Shown here: piece by piece, positions 1 to 11,598 of the stretch
Layout of the letters: every line of letters starts with the position of its first letter
How positions within the stretch are numbered: the stretch's first letter is position 1
Source: Paulinella micropora
Lineage: Eukaryota; Cercozoa; Imbricatea; Euglyphida
Direction of reading: 5' to 3'
Length of the DNA: 44,125 nt
NCBI GenBank assembly: GCA_009731375.1
Contig: BJOX01000036.1
Coordinates: 204,621-248,745 of the forward strand
The notes under the pieces: generated by a model
Database searches by the model: none
What the model saw: the letters and a program-made list of their open reading frames with translations, nothing else
Told to the model about the DNA's origin: nothing
Made by a program: the position numbers and the translations under genes

Positions 1-510
1 TGCCTTAGAGGAAGTATATCTTTCTTCTCGGAGTATTGACTGTGATATATTTGAGGGTAACACCTGATGATAAAAACTTAGTCACGCTTGTTTATCAGAG
101 CTCCAGCCCAATGGCCTTACGGCGTTAAACTGTGATGCTAACTCAAAACCATTTGGTGGATGATGCTGGGGAGGAGGGTCGTTGGGCGCCTGTCGAAGAT
201 CTTAAACTCCGCTATGCCGGTTGATAGCCCGTGGACCCAGCGGATACCAAATTGTTATGGGTGGGGTTTTGAGGTAGTTCTAGCAACCATGCTTGGTGTA
301 CGCACTTGCACATGCGGCAACGTTTTGCAAGAGGTTGTTGGGACTGCGGAATAACCTCGGCTTAGTGTAGTCTTGCCCTCAGGAGCTCCATCGGCGGCCC
401 CTATAATCAGTCGAGAGACTGACTAGGTGGGGATGGAGCACCTCGAACAAGGGCCTCCCATGTCCGGAAACGGATCGTGCCATCAGCTGCATCAGTATGC
501 CTTAGAGGAA
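1..510. other. Unassigned sequence framed by a 17-bp direct repeat
   Basis: No convincing gene is seen. The 17-mer TGCCTTAGAGGAAGTAT occurs at 1-17 and again at 498-514, directly before the long TTA microsatellite. The sequence between could be one unit of a dispersed repeat whose end abuts a TTA tail, as happens with some non-LTR retroelements. No reverse transcriptase motif is visible, so the class is open. Short open frames here look like chance. Confidence 0.3.
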
Positions 511-754
<244 letters not shown>

Positions 755-1363
755 NNNNNNNNNNNNNNNNNNNNNNNNNNNNNNNNNNNNNNNNNNNNNN
801 NNNNNNNNNNNNNNNNNNNNNNNNNNNNNNNNNNNNNNNNNNNNNNNNNNNNNNNNNNNNNNNNNNNNNNNNNNNNNNNNNNNNNNNNNNNNNNNNNNNN
901 NNNNNNNNNNNNNNNNNNNNNNNNNNNNNNNNNNNNNNNNNNNNNNNNNNNNNNNNNNNNNNNNNNNNNNNNNNNNNNNNNNNNNNNNNNNNNNNNNNNN
1001 NNNNNNNNNNNNNNNNNNNNNNNNNNNNNNNNNNNNNNNNNNNNNNNNNNNNNNNNNNNNNNNNNNNNNNNNNNNNNNNNNNNNNNNNNNNNNNNNNNNN
1101 NNNNNNNNNNNNNNNNNNNNNNNNNNNNNNNNNNNNNNNNNNNNNNNNNNNNNNNNNNNNNNNNNNNNNNNNNNNNNNNNNNNNNNNNNNNNNNNNNNNN
1201 NNNNNNNNNNNNNNNNNNNNNNNNNNNNNNNNNNNNNNNNNNNNNNNNNNNNNNNNNNNNNNNNNNNNNNNNNNNNNNNNNNNNNNNNNNNNNNNNNNNN
1301 NNNNNNNNNNNNNNNNNNNNNNNNNNNNNNNNNNNNNNNNNNNNNNNNNNNNNNNNNNNNNNN
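755..1363. other. Assembly gap (609 N)
   Basis: Undetermined bases only. It separates the SINE head from the first copy of the minisatellite-bearing repeat. The 5' end of that repeat, seen in the second copy at 9690-9705, is missing here and must lie in the gap. Frames crossing the gap are artefacts. Confidence 1.
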
Positions 1364-1961
1364 GCACCCCACGGGAAGAGGAGGTGGTTGGGCCTCTTCC
1401 CACTGGTTTCCAGGCTATGTCGTTGTGTTGGCTCCGAGACTATGTTGTTGTGCTGGTTCCGAGGCTATGTTGTTGTGTTGGTTCCGAGGCTCTGTTGTTG
1501 TGGGTTCCGAGGCTATGTCGATGTGGGTTCCGAGGCTATGTTGTTGTGTTGGTTCCGAGGCCATGTCGTTGTGTTGTTTTTTTATAAGACATACACCACG
1601 TGGGATCAAAGGGGTATTTACATTCCGCGATCTAGGGGTGGTGACGGGTTTCGAGGCGTCCCAGATACTCGCCACAAAACGTCCTCATGCGCTGGCAGAC
1701 CGCATGAAATGTCTGCTACCCCTGTGAGTACCTCCATGCGGGACCTACCCAGTCTCGTGGAGCTCTCACGCGGGGAAGATCAATCATTTGTAGTTGATTT
1801 CCTGCAAGGTACCCGACACTGTGCGGGTAGTAGGGACTTCCTTTTGGGGCCTTCTATGCAGGATGGTTAGAGTCACTCTTCCCTCCCCAACATACTCACT
1901 GTAGTCCCTGTTGGGTCGAGGGATGGAGGCGCATGGCCCTCGGGCTCAGCCATGACAGATC
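1364..1961 (+). mobile_element. Dispersed repeat with internal minisatellite, copy 1
   Basis: It begins GCACCCCACGGGAAGAG and is nearly identical, inverted, to 9281-9690. After the minisatellite it continues through a stretch ending CTCGGGCTCAGCCATGACAG and then an AT/ATT microsatellite. The second copy ends in the same way (CTCGCGCTCAG next to an AT tract). A fixed 3' end followed by a simple-repeat tail suggests a non-autonomous non-LTR retroelement. No protein-coding domain is visible. The 5' end is lost in the gap. Confidence 0.6.
1413..1577 (+). repeat. Seven-unit minisatellite (23-25 bp unit)
   Basis: Seven tandem units of the form GGTTCCGAGGCTATGTTG followed by TTGTGTT or a variant. 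Units differ by point changes (CTCTG, CCATG, GACTATG) and two are shortened to GTGGGTTCCGAGG forms. The same units in the same order recur at 9471-9641 on the other strand, so the array moved as part of the larger repeat and did not expand independently. Confidence 0.85.
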
Positions 1962-2091
<130 letters not shown>

Positions 2092-2400
2092 GAAGGAAAT
2101 GAAAGTTAGCAAGAAGCGCAGAGAGAACGAGAGACTGGCCATCGTCTATGCAAGTAAGTAAGTAAGTAAGTAAGTTAGTAGGTTAGTAACTATGTATGTA
2201 TGTATGTATGTATGTATATGTATGTTATGTATGTATGTATGTATGTAATATTGTATGTATGTATGTATGTTATGTATGTATGTATGAAAACAAAGACAGA
2301 CATAGATAGAAACAGAGAGGAAGGGATGAACTGTAAGTAATGTAGTGGCCCCCCCCTAGATTTTCTATCTTCCACCCTCGATGCAAAATCTGAAACACAA
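2092..2400. repeat. (GTAA)n and (TATG)n tetranucleotide repeats
   Basis: GTAA repeats lie at about 2152-2175 and an interrupted TATG/ATGT array at about 2191-2285, embedded in purine-rich sequence. No gene is supported. Confidence 0.85.
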
Positions 2401-3310
2401 TATCCAAAAACCGGCGTGCGCTGCCTTGCTTCCTTGGGAATCTTAGTAATTGCTAATGACTCTGTGTTACTGGAACACCAGTCAATTCCTTACGAACTCA
2501 ACAGAAGAGAATTTAATAGCCTAACGTAACTCAGAGCTAACCACCACTTCTACAAAGAAAGGATAGCTAGTAGCTAGAACTGAACCCCTAAGAACAAGGT
2601 CAATAGGATCCCCGGAAACGGAGTATCCCAGTGACGGTGAAGGTTTAGCTCACTGTGAAGTTGACTTTAGTCAGCATCGTGCACAAGTGTCTAAAAAGTA
2701 CACCCACATGTAACCCATAAGTGCAATTACTTCGATTCAGCCATAAATCCCTTTCACGTGTGACACACGGGAAAACGCTGCTAAATTTCCGATAACTTTT
2801 TCCCAGGGACCCATTCTCAAAAAATGATATTAATACACTTAGGAAGTTGACTAGGTGATGGTATTAATGTAACCGGTATTTACGTTGGCTTGTTTGAGAG
2901 AGAGTGACAGTGACACTAGGTGTGACTTGTCTGTGGTGGCATTGGTGGCACTAATGCCAATTTACAACTTGATGTGTGGTTAGCTCTGTTCGAAGTGAAG
3001 ACTGACTAAAAGTTCATTATTAATATATAGTTTCAGCTGGATTCAGTTCTCTGTAAAGAGTTCTTAAAGTAACGTTTGGAGCTGGTAAGTGAGTTGACAG
3101 GTGACCGTGACCGCCTGGTAGACTAATAAATTTGCCACCGCAAAGAGCGGCACTATGCAGCCCACCCGATGTTGCACGTTACGTTGTTACCATTGTGCAC
3201 CGGACCATATCATTGAGTATTAGTTACTCGCGGCTTCAGATACGTCGCTCAAGCTGTAAACAGGCCGGTCCCTTTTTTGCTAAGAAAGCGGTCAACCCGG
3301 GCGTTTGCAC
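2401..3310. other. Non-coding sequence left of the LARD-like element
   Basis: About 900 bp of mixed-composition sequence with no coding frame of note, no repeat that I recognise and no clear regulatory site. The right edge is set by the start of the LTR at 3311. Confidence 0.6.
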
Positions 3311-3544
3311 TCTTAGACCAATAGGTTGTATTAATACGGTGACGGACTGATTCAGTATGACGCGGCCTGTAGGATGCGCGTCGGTAGAGCCATCCCTTCA
3401 GGACGCGCCGGGCCGTGTTGTTCTGTCTGTGCCTTTTCAATAAAGCTTGTGGTACGATGCGATCGTGACTGAGCTTGAACCGGTCCGTGGACGGCTTGCT
3501 ACCTCTGTGCAGGAACAGTATTTAGAGTCACGCCTCGATATACA
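3311..3544 (+). repeat. 5' LTR of the LARD-like element
   Basis: It matches 11599-11834 with about six substitutions and one 4-nt indel, roughly 97% identity. It contains AATAAA at 3439-3444, where a polyadenylation signal would sit, followed by CTTGTGGTACGATGCG. The outer end reads TC where the 3' LTR has TG, and the inner end is TATACA. The shared block is strictly TTAGACC to CGATATA, so the outer two bases may not belong to the integrated form. Confidence 0.85.
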
Positions 3545-3683
3545 GTTTGAAAGACAGTAGAGTCTACTTCTGCGAAACCAAAAACAGCTCGGCATATTGC
3601 TGAGGTTTCCCCTGTGTAGGGTGAAGACCCTCACCAGTCTCTCACCCGATAGGGCTATTGCGGTTCGTCCGCGCTAACAACTA

Positions 3684-4080
3684 GCTGGGGTGTGTGCGGA
3701 AGGCTGCCACTAGCGAACCACTAGGTTACGTGCGGAAGGCTGTACCTAGTGCTAGGTGATGTGCGGAAGGCTGCACCTAGAACCACTAGGTGATGTGCGG
3801 AAACTAGGCTTCACCTAGTGCCACAAGAGCGAGCATAGCTAGACTTGTGAGCTAGCTAGGAGGCTATGATAGACGATAGCCTGCCCTGTCACGCAGTGCT
3901 AGGACCTCGTTGTGGGTGGGAGACCGAGGGTCTTGCCACAGTTGGGTCTGGTCGTGCCATGAAGACTCAACATCAAATATTTAAATCTGGTGTGTGTGCG
4001 GAAGGCTACCACCAGTCTGGTGTGTGTGCGGAAGGCTACCACCAGTCAGAGTAGTGGATGTGCGGAAGGCTGCCACTGCT
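3684..4080 (+). ncRNA. Array of seven hairpins with a conserved GTGCGGAAGGCT loop
   Basis: Stem-loops lie at 3684-3714, 3719-3751, 3752-3780, 3784-3820, 3987-4015, 4017-4045 and 4050-4080. All share the loop core GTGCGGAAGGCT (one has ACTA inserted between GGAA and GGCT). The stems differ but stay complementary: CACTAGGT/ACCTAGTG, CTAGGTG/CACCTAG, CTGGTG/CACCAG, AGTAGTGG/CCACTGCT with one U-G pair, and GCTGGGG/CCACTAGC with one mismatch. Changes on both sides that keep pairing point to selection on RNA structure. The place, just after the 5' LTR, is where packaging or dimerisation signals of LTR elements lie. That role is inference. Confidence 0.65.
3861..3882 (+). other. Additional 7-bp hairpin in the LARD leader
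   Basis: AGGCTAT (3861-3867) pairs with ATAGCCT (3876-3882) around an 8-nt loop. It lies between the fourth and fifth hairpins of the array but lacks their loop motif. Confidence 0.35.
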
Positions 4081-6549
4081 ACCACCCTTGTTTAGATATA
4101 GCTACCCCCCTTTCTGGCATTCTTTCTTGGCCTTCTTTCCATCTATCTATCCATCTATATTGATTGTTTTGCCTCTTTAGGTAGACTTATCCTTCTTTAT
4201 AGTACGTAGTCTTACGTTCTATCGCTTGCACATCTACTTCGCACTTGTATCTACACTACTCATTATTTATCATCTATTCACATATCCTGCTTTGATATCC
4301 TTCTTTACTCTTTTCTCCCAATATGGTGTGTGCGAGAGAGGTTGTCTCTGTGTGTTCTCTTCTCTAGCCTGAGGTTTGGTTCTTTTTAGAGTCTGTACTG
4401 AGGGATTGGGGAGGATTGATATGTGTTTAAAAATTATAAATATTAGGTAGTGTCAGGGTGAGCGAGGATTGATTGCTTGCTTGTTTGCTAAGCAGCTTGC
4501 TTGCTTGCTTGCTTACCTGCTTGTATGCTTGTATGCTTGCTTGCTTGCTTGCTTACTTACTTGCTTGCTTGCTTGCTTGCTTACTTGCTTGCTTACTTAC
4601 TTGTTTGCTTGCATGCTGGGTTGCTTGCTTGCTTGGTGGGCAAGGGTAGGGTAATGTCTTTTCGTACATAGCAATGTTACGTCATTTTGCGAGTCATTGG
4701 TTGGTATTTTCTCGTAATAACTATTAGGCATGATGCGCTGCGTGCCTCTATTGCTATGTTTCTACTGCATCCTGTACTTTGGTTTTATTATTTAGTTGTA
4801 CATGCCTCGATATGATAGTCTGTTGCATCTTTTGCTTACCACAATCACCGCCCCAAGCTACTGCTTTTGTGTCTTGTGTCAGTGTGGTATTCACTGTGGG
4901 ACATGTGTGCTTAAGGTTAGCCAATTACAGTTGTAGTTCTTTGTTTTGGATGATTGTTGTCTTGTCTACCCTCACTGAATGATTGTTGTGTTTGCGTGAA
5001 TAAGGACAACTAACAGTGCTGCTTTACTGTTGTAGTTAGTATAGTATCTTGCATGATTGTCTACTTACTTGTCTATGTCATGTACTTACTTGATGGCTTG
5101 TTTCTGCTTGTTGACTACCTGCACGATTGCTAACTTACTTGCTTGTTCGCATACTCACTAGTTAGTGTGCTTACTTAATTGTTTGTTTCTGCTCGTTTGT
5201 TTACTTGCATGATTTCTAACTTGCTTGTCTGTTTATATATACATGAGTAGCAGAGTAGGTGAGTGAGGTGTTTGCAGACAACTTGACGACTAGATGAAGT
5301 AGGGGATGTCAGTAGTTTGGATACTTATGTTCATGCTTTATTCAGTCTGTATCTTCCATCCGTTTTTGTCACCCACTACATTTCTCCTCTGTGCTACGTT
5401 TGATATACTGTGTACGAGTTATGTAGGGTGGTGATGTCTCATGCGACATTGATGTGTATACTTATGACGTTGAACTACTTTGTATTCATTTGTGTAGTCC
5501 AATTGTTGTTACATACTTACATCTTTAGTCTTCGTTTTGTCTGTCATCTGATGTTTGTCTATAATGTGACACCTCATCATTATTCTGCTTTCTCCCTTAC
5601 TGGCTTTCTCTATTGCAGTATGGGGGATTAAGGAATAGGTGCTGTAGTGGAATGATATTGCATGAAGTATTGGATGTTAGTTTAGGGCAGTGTGATGGAC
5701 AGATATGTGGCTTGGACATAATGTGTACGATGTCGTTATGCCTTCCTATCCTGTGATTGTCCTAAGTCTATCCATTCCTAATGCATTATCTTTATGTTTT
5801 ATCCTTATCCTAGTGCTATGTTTCTATTGAAAAGAACTTTATGTGTGTGCTGCACGAACCATGCACATGATAGAGACATAGTCTGTGGCAAGAGATAATG
5901 ACAATGATTTGGTGATAGACCCTTTGTTGTGATGGCAGAGAGCAAGTATTAGCATAGTCAGGTTGCCCTAGTGCTGAGCTTATCTGTTGTCTCTGAGAGC
6001 ATTTCATTTCAGTAGGTGGTCTTAGGATTACATGAACTCTTTCTTCTGTCGTTGCCTCTCTCTTTCTCTTCTCTCTCTCTTCTTTTCCCTTCGTATTATT
6101 CTCGACTTCACAGCATCGTCAAAAGAAAGCGTCTGTCGTCTATATGTCCTCCAATATGGTATTGGGTATGTACGTGCATATGCATATGTATATGTGCGTA
6201 TGTACATATATATAAATATAATGTGTGTGTATTATATATATACTATTAATGCCGTTTTGGAACTATAAACCTATCCACCTAGATTGTATTTGTGAGCTTT
6301 GACTGCCCTCATCATGTTAGTTATGTGTCATTGTCATATATATAAATAACATATGTGATCTGATTCATTGTTGCCCTTCTCATCTTAATAATACATATTA
6401 GTACCACCATTTGTTGTTTTTGTAGTATATACTTCTCTCGTGTTGCTGGTGTGTTAGCACATTGCGTAGGCGGTGGTATATATTACTTGATTCGAATGTA
6501 AGGTTATTATTATGTACTATTATCCAGCATACCTCCTATTTACGCAAGT
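4081..6549 (+). other. T-rich non-coding interior of the LARD, first part
   Basis: No gene found. Composition is T-rich on this strand with tetranucleotide tracts, AT-rich stretches near 6180-6245 and no Gag or Pol motif in any frame. Open frames of 60-80 codons are what this composition gives by chance. Confidence 0.6.
4476..4638. repeat. (CTTG)n microsatellite
   Basis: Interrupted array of GCTT/TTGC tetranucleotides, with TTAC and TATG variants, about 160 bp long. Related degenerate CTTG and TTAC repeats continue weakly to about 5230. Confidence 0.85.
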
Positions 6550-7308
6550 GGTAGCAGGGGGAGATATTACGGCGGAAACAGAGTATCATATACATATTTA
6601 TGTACATAAATACATTAACTACATGCACTTTTGCCCTTGTCATCACTTATATGTCTGCGTACATGTACATATTATTATTATATATATTTGCATCTATACC
6701 ACAGTACATACAATATTCATATGTGTGTCGTGACATGTTATGTTTGCTTTTGATGATTCGTCCACTTAACCAAACTGCATGCTCACTCCACGCATTTATT
6801 TATGCTTAGTTGGTATACATGTTATATATATGTATTAATTGTATATGACTCAACCATGGGTAATGTACAGGTATGTTATTCTATAATATGTATAATATCC
6901 ACCGTATAGATATAGTATTTATATTTACATAACGTGTCATTTGCGTACGTACACGTACATTCATTGACAATGTATATATACGTATGTTATGCATAGCTAT
7001 GTGCATGTGTATGTCCATATTTATATTGTAGTTATATACATATAATAGGTAATTAAATTACGTGTTGTCATTGCACTTTGATATGTTACCTTTTCAAAGT
7101 TATATACATTCGTTCACGTTATTATACATACACATGCATACTGCAGATTATATGTTGATATCACTTTTCTTTGTGTAGTTGTTGGTGTGCAGGGGGAGCT
7201 CAATATTAACACCTGTATTCATGCGTGGGGTGCAGGGGGGGTCTCTGTACATCTATTTCTATGCACATCCTCTCTTTGTCTCTTTTGTTTTGTTATAGGT
7301 GACAGCAA

Positions 7309-7339
<31 letters not shown>

Positions 7340-7552
7340 GTGTGTGTGTGTGTGCTTGTGAGCGTGTACACGTCTGTATTCAAACCTACATAAACCTATG
7401 CATAGTCATGTTAGTTGTCATTTCCATCTTGTTTAATTATAACTTCTCCCACCCCTTTATTTGTCACTCCCTTCCTTACTTTGAAATCATCAAAATATTA
7501 TATATTCTTCTTTGCTTATATATTATTCTTGTTAATTTCAGGGGGAGAGATA

Positions 7553-7668
7553 GGCATAGGACGGTACGGTCGTTAGGACGGTCCGGTCGTGAGCGTCAGG
7601 GGGAGAGCGATAATAGCTATAGTAGACGGTACGGTCGTAAGCATCAGGGGGAGAGCGATAATAGGTAA
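7553..7668 (+). repeat. Short tandem repeat around an AGGGGGAG motif
   Basis: Two imperfect units of about 50 bp containing GACGGTACGGTCGT, then an AGC.TCAGGGGGAG segment, then AGCGATAATAG, with a partial unit before them. The duplication carries the polypurine-like motif with it (7598 and 7646). Confidence 0.7.
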
Positions 7669-8778
7669 GAGGTAGAATAGCGGACAGTAAGCTGATAATT
7701 GCTGTTGCTGATTGTTTTACTGCTGCAGCTGTACATGTATCTATTCTATGTGTCCACCTTGATACATGTGTCACATACTTATCCGTGTACTAGTCTTCAT
7801 ATGTATCATTGTATGTCTTTGACCTTTCCTTGTGTTCATTTGACGGGCCCAACCTATGTTGCCCCTGTCTTCTGGACACATTGTATGAGTGCCGTCTGTG
7901 TATGGTTGAATGTTGCGAATAATCAATTCATGACCTATATGAGTGTGTCTTAACATGTTCATTCATTATACCATCTTTCTGTTAACTTACCTACATATTT
8001 GGTCCGACTTGTGTTATCCGTCCACTCATCACCATCGTAATAGTACTATTGACATGTTCTACCTTTGTTTGTCACTGATCTCATAGACTACGTAATACAT
8101 ACCCCTCTATGATATGGTATTCATGTGTGCTGCCATGCGCATCGTCCCATGTCAAGGTTATATATGTAGTGTATGATATTGTAAGGGAAGCATAAGCGTA
8201 GTAATACGGTACAGTTAGCGAAGGCGTGATGCTTGATCGCGATTATGATAGTAGGGTAGGGTAGGGTAGCAGGTCGCTTTAGACTTGCATAGGAGGACAG
8301 AAGAGAGAATATTTTTCCTACTTATACTAGTAATACTATCTCCTTCTTGTAATCTTCTTACCTGCTTACAGTTCCCTGTCCCTCCTACTCTACCAACTTC
8401 CACCTTTTGTCTGCATTGCACCTCTATCTCTGTCTCACCCACTCAAGTGTGTATACGTTGACCCGTAATCACTACAATCGCATAGTACCTATCTTTCTGC
8501 GTGCTAATGATTGATCTGTTTGTCGTGTGATTCGTGTTGACGCATATCCATGAGTGTTTGCTTTTTCCTTACACTAACTTACGTGGCAATCACAGTGTGG
8601 ATTTTGGGGTGTTTATTTCTTTCCATCGAATAGTGCTGTATTTGTAACTGTATGTATCTTTTGCATGCATTTATTTTGAGACCCTAGCACTAATACATGC
8701 GTGTAGACGTGTACATAAATAGTATTCCTTACGTACTAATGGCATGTGTGTTGTCCGTATGTATATATGGACGATATA

Positions 8779-8823
8779 CATATATATATAATATTATATA
8801 TATATAATATTATATATATATAT
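8779..8823. repeat. AT palindromes
   Basis: ATATATATAATATTATATAT units occur twice in tandem and can form cruciform or hairpin structures. This is probably microsatellite-derived. Confidence 0.6.
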
Positions 8824-9068
8824 GTATCTATATAACAGCCTTAGGTCGTATTTATGTCTGCACAACAAGTCATGTATATAATATGTTTATGGTATGTTTA
8901 TGCCTTATCGTATGCATCATATCTAGTATTTGTCTGTATCATGGCCATGTACATGATCTTCCCTTTCCTTAGCTGATGGACGGACATGCTATATATATAT
9001 ATATATATATATGTGTGTATATACATCATCACCATCACTGTTGTTGTAGGTTAAGGGGGAGACGATTT

Positions 9069-9071
<3 letters not shown>

Positions 9072-9158
<87 letters not shown>
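9072..9158. repeat. (AT)n microsatellite
   Basis: About 87 bp of pure TA dinucleotide. On the minus strand it follows the 3' end of repeat copy 2, matching the AT tail of copy 1. Confidence 0.95.
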
Positions 9159-9162
<4 letters not shown>

Positions 9163-9178
9163 CATGTCTGAGCGCGAG

Positions 9179-9280
9179 NNNNNNNNNNNNNNNNNNNNNN
9201 NNNNNNNNNNNNNNNNNNNNNNNNNNNNNNNNNNNNNNNNNNNNNNNNNNNNNNNNNNNNNNNNNNNNNNNNNNNNNNNN
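9179..9280. other. Assembly gap (102 N)
   Basis: Undetermined bases within repeat copy 2, next to a long AT tract. The gap length may be nominal. Confidence 1.
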
Positions 9281-9470
9281 CGTGAGAGCTCCACGAGACT
9301 GGGTAGGTCCCGCATGGAGGTACTCACAGGGGTAGCAGACATTTCATGCGGTCTGCCAGCGCATGAGGACGTTTTGTGGTAAGTATCTGGGACGCCTCGA
9401 AACCCGTCACCATCCCTAGATCGCGGAATGTAAATACCCCTTTGATCCCACGTGGTGTATGTCTTATAAA

Positions 9471-9641
9471 AAAACAACACAACGACATGGCCTCGGAACC
9501 AACACAACAACATAGCCTCGGAACCCACATCGACATAGCCTCGGAACCCACAACAACAGAGCCTCGGAACCAACACAACAACATAGCCTCGGAACCAGCA
9601 CAACAACATAGTCTCGGAGCCAACACAACGACATAGCCTGG
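9471..9641 (-). repeat. Seven-unit minisatellite, copy 2
   Basis: Seven units of the form AACACAACAACATAGCC plus TCGGAACC, with the same unit order and variants as 1413-1577 in reverse orientation. Confidence 0.85.
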
Positions 9642-9705
9642 AAACCAGTGGGAAGAGGCCCAACCGCCTTCTCTTCCCGTGGGGTGCCATACTGTGCACC
9701 CCTCC

Positions 9706-9760
9706 ATTATATATATATATTCATTATATATATATACATTATATATATATATATATAGTA
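9706..9760. repeat. (AT)n-rich tract
   Basis: Interrupted AT dinucleotide runs directly upstream (minus strand) of repeat copy 2. A similar interrupted AT run lies at 9852-9872. Confidence 0.8.
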
Positions 9761-11416
9761 TATGACTTGTGCACTCTGCAGGTATATGACTCGGACATGG
9801 CAGGGCATGATCCGGTTTTATGGCGTATTTATATCGATATACATATTAAATGCATATATATATATGCATATTTCCAAAGAAAGGCAATTTACGGGGAAAA
9901 TATCATGAAAGTCCGGAAAATTGTGAAGGTGCCTAGGTCACACGGCGGCAACTGCGACTGTAGGTGCTACTCAGGTAGGTATAGGTACACCGTCTCACAT
10001 CTAGCGATTCGCTAATACTTTCCTGTTTTCATCATTTTTCCTTATTGCTTTCTGGCCTACCATACATGCTTTCACATATTTGATAAATGACATAAACATT
10101 CGATATGTCCATTGCTTGCTTCGTCGATTTGTCGTTGCTTTACGCATCTATTGACAGGTGCGATCGTGGTCAAGAACGGGACAGCCAAGACTTCAAGATC
10201 ATTTCCGCAGTAGGTTCGGGATTTGCGTATTTCCGGGTTGTGCGCGGTGTTTTGCAAATTATCGGGTCTATTTCCGAGGTCTGCTTTGTCTTGTTGTCCT
10301 TCGTGTCCACCGCATGTATATATCTTGTCTGTTTATTGTGATATATATAATACATGTTGATGCTGTGTTTGCCTTTTGTTATAACGTCGTCTTAATTGTT
10401 CATCTGTTGTGCCGTATTCCACACATATATTGAACAGGTGCGGGGTTCAAGGGGAGATCAACCTGCACTTCGATACATACTCGCTTGTGCGCTTACTCCT
10501 GTCTGTTTCTTCATATGTGTGTTTGTCTGAACAACTTGTTACGCTTATACATTACAAACATAGATTATCTATGTATTATACATGTTACACATTTATCATA
10601 TATTTCTTCTATATATCTGTATATACCTGATGAGTTAGGTAGGTTGTAGACAGTTCATCTTGGGATGGGTCTTCTTCGGGATAGTTTCGAGTAGACTTAT
10701 GTTACATTAATTGTATGTAAAGAGAGAGGTGAATGTCCTCTTCACTTATGTGTTGGGGTTACATTCACTCATCCCTTCATACTAATTAATGAAATATTCA
10801 CATCACTATTTAACGCGTCTACTACTTTATTTACTCACATGTATATATTTCACATATTTTCTTTTGCATATTACTAAGAACTACACGTGTTTGCTTATGG
10901 ATTGCGTACTTCGATATGTCGAGTTCATCTTGATATATCAAACTCAATCGCGCCTACGCAATCACGATGCATTTCTTACACATGCTCATATATAAACATC
11001 ATCAGTATCGTTGATAATCATATATTCATTGGTCCGCGTTACATAACTCCTAGTTGTGTATAGTCATGCGTTCGTATACTGACTTTATGATTTCCACCTT
11101 ACTACATTGTTGATGTCTTATATGTGTTGTCGGATAGTCTATAGCATCGCGAGATAGTCATTAACGCTAGATTGTGAGCGAAGGCTCGGATTTTGATAAG
11201 ATCTCATTTTCTTATCAACGCCCAACCGTGCCTGAATGAAGCGATGGGGGATAATGCATAAGTCCTTAGTTATCGCCGGTCTTTGTGGGGCAGACCATGT
11301 CGTGTGCGAAACTATGACTGAATGTATTACCTCTGCCTTCAGCACTCAAGTCTCTATCACTGGTGGCCGGGGCAGTGACTGAGCAAGTTGACTTTCTAAT
11401 TAGTCTAATTGTCTAG

Positions 11417-11428
11417 TGCCGGAAGGCA
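11417..11428 (+). other. GNRA-type hairpin before the 3' LTR
   Basis: TGCC-GGAA-GGCA forms a 4-bp stem with a GGAA tetraloop. The core GTGCCGGAAGGCAGC resembles the conserved loop of the leader hairpins (GTGCGGAAGGCTG) and could be a diverged relative at the other end of the element. One short hairpin alone is weak evidence. Confidence 0.3.
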
Positions 11429-11590
11429 GCAACAGGGCATTATCCATATAGTCTATTTTGAGGTCCTAGAGTAGATTCACTCCTCAGACATAGTTTTTAT
11501 TTACATACATACATTAATTCTTTCTCGTACTCAATACTCCTTTTGAGATCAGCGATAATTAAGTTGCTTGCAAGTTAATTCTCTTGATCT

Positions 11591-11598
11591 AGGGGGAG
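11591..11598 (+). other. Polypurine tract of the LARD-like element
   Basis: AGGGGGAG immediately precedes the 3' LTR (TGTTAGACC). In LTR elements such a tract primes plus-strand DNA synthesis. Element C has the same octamer at 28559-28566 before its own 3' LTR. Confidence 0.8.

Larger units (their letters stand above)
9159..9705 (-). mobile_element. Dispersed repeat with internal minisatellite, copy 2
   Basis: Inverted relative to 1364-1961 and nearly identical over the readable part. Read on the minus strand it starts near GGAGGGGTGCACAG at 9705, passes the same seven-unit minisatellite, is cut by a 102-N gap, and ends at CTCGCGCTCAG beside an AT tract. The copy 1 counterpart suggests about 160 bp should be in the gap. 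It lies inside the LARD interior, so it inserted after that sequence existed. It defines the 5' end that copy 1 lost. Confidence 0.65.
6550..11590 (+). other. LARD interior, second part, with recurrent AGGGGGAG motifs
   Basis: No coding domain found. The octamer AGGGGGAG, identical to the element's polypurine tract, recurs on this strand at 6556, 7191, 7540, 7598, 7646 and 9054, with the near copy AAGGGGAG at 10449. No copy was noticed on the opposite strand of the interior. Several are preceded by a pyrimidine-rich run and CAG. The stretch also holds AT-rich palindromes, AT microsatellites and the inserted repeat copy 2. Confidence 0.5.

Noticed and set aside
3684-4080. CRISPR array
   Set aside because: Repeats are irregularly spaced, lie in the loops of paired stems, and the context is an LTR element in a eukaryotic genome. 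No cas genes are present.
4779-8442. Small proteins of 60-120 residues in the LARD interior
   Set aside because: No domain or conserved motif is seen. T-rich composition gives hydrophobic chance frames, and several cross microsatellites.
9767-10630. Short exon-like pieces after CAG in pyrimidine-rich context
   Set aside because: Sequences such as CAGGTGCGATCGTGG look like splice acceptors, but no coding similarity or consistent frame links them.
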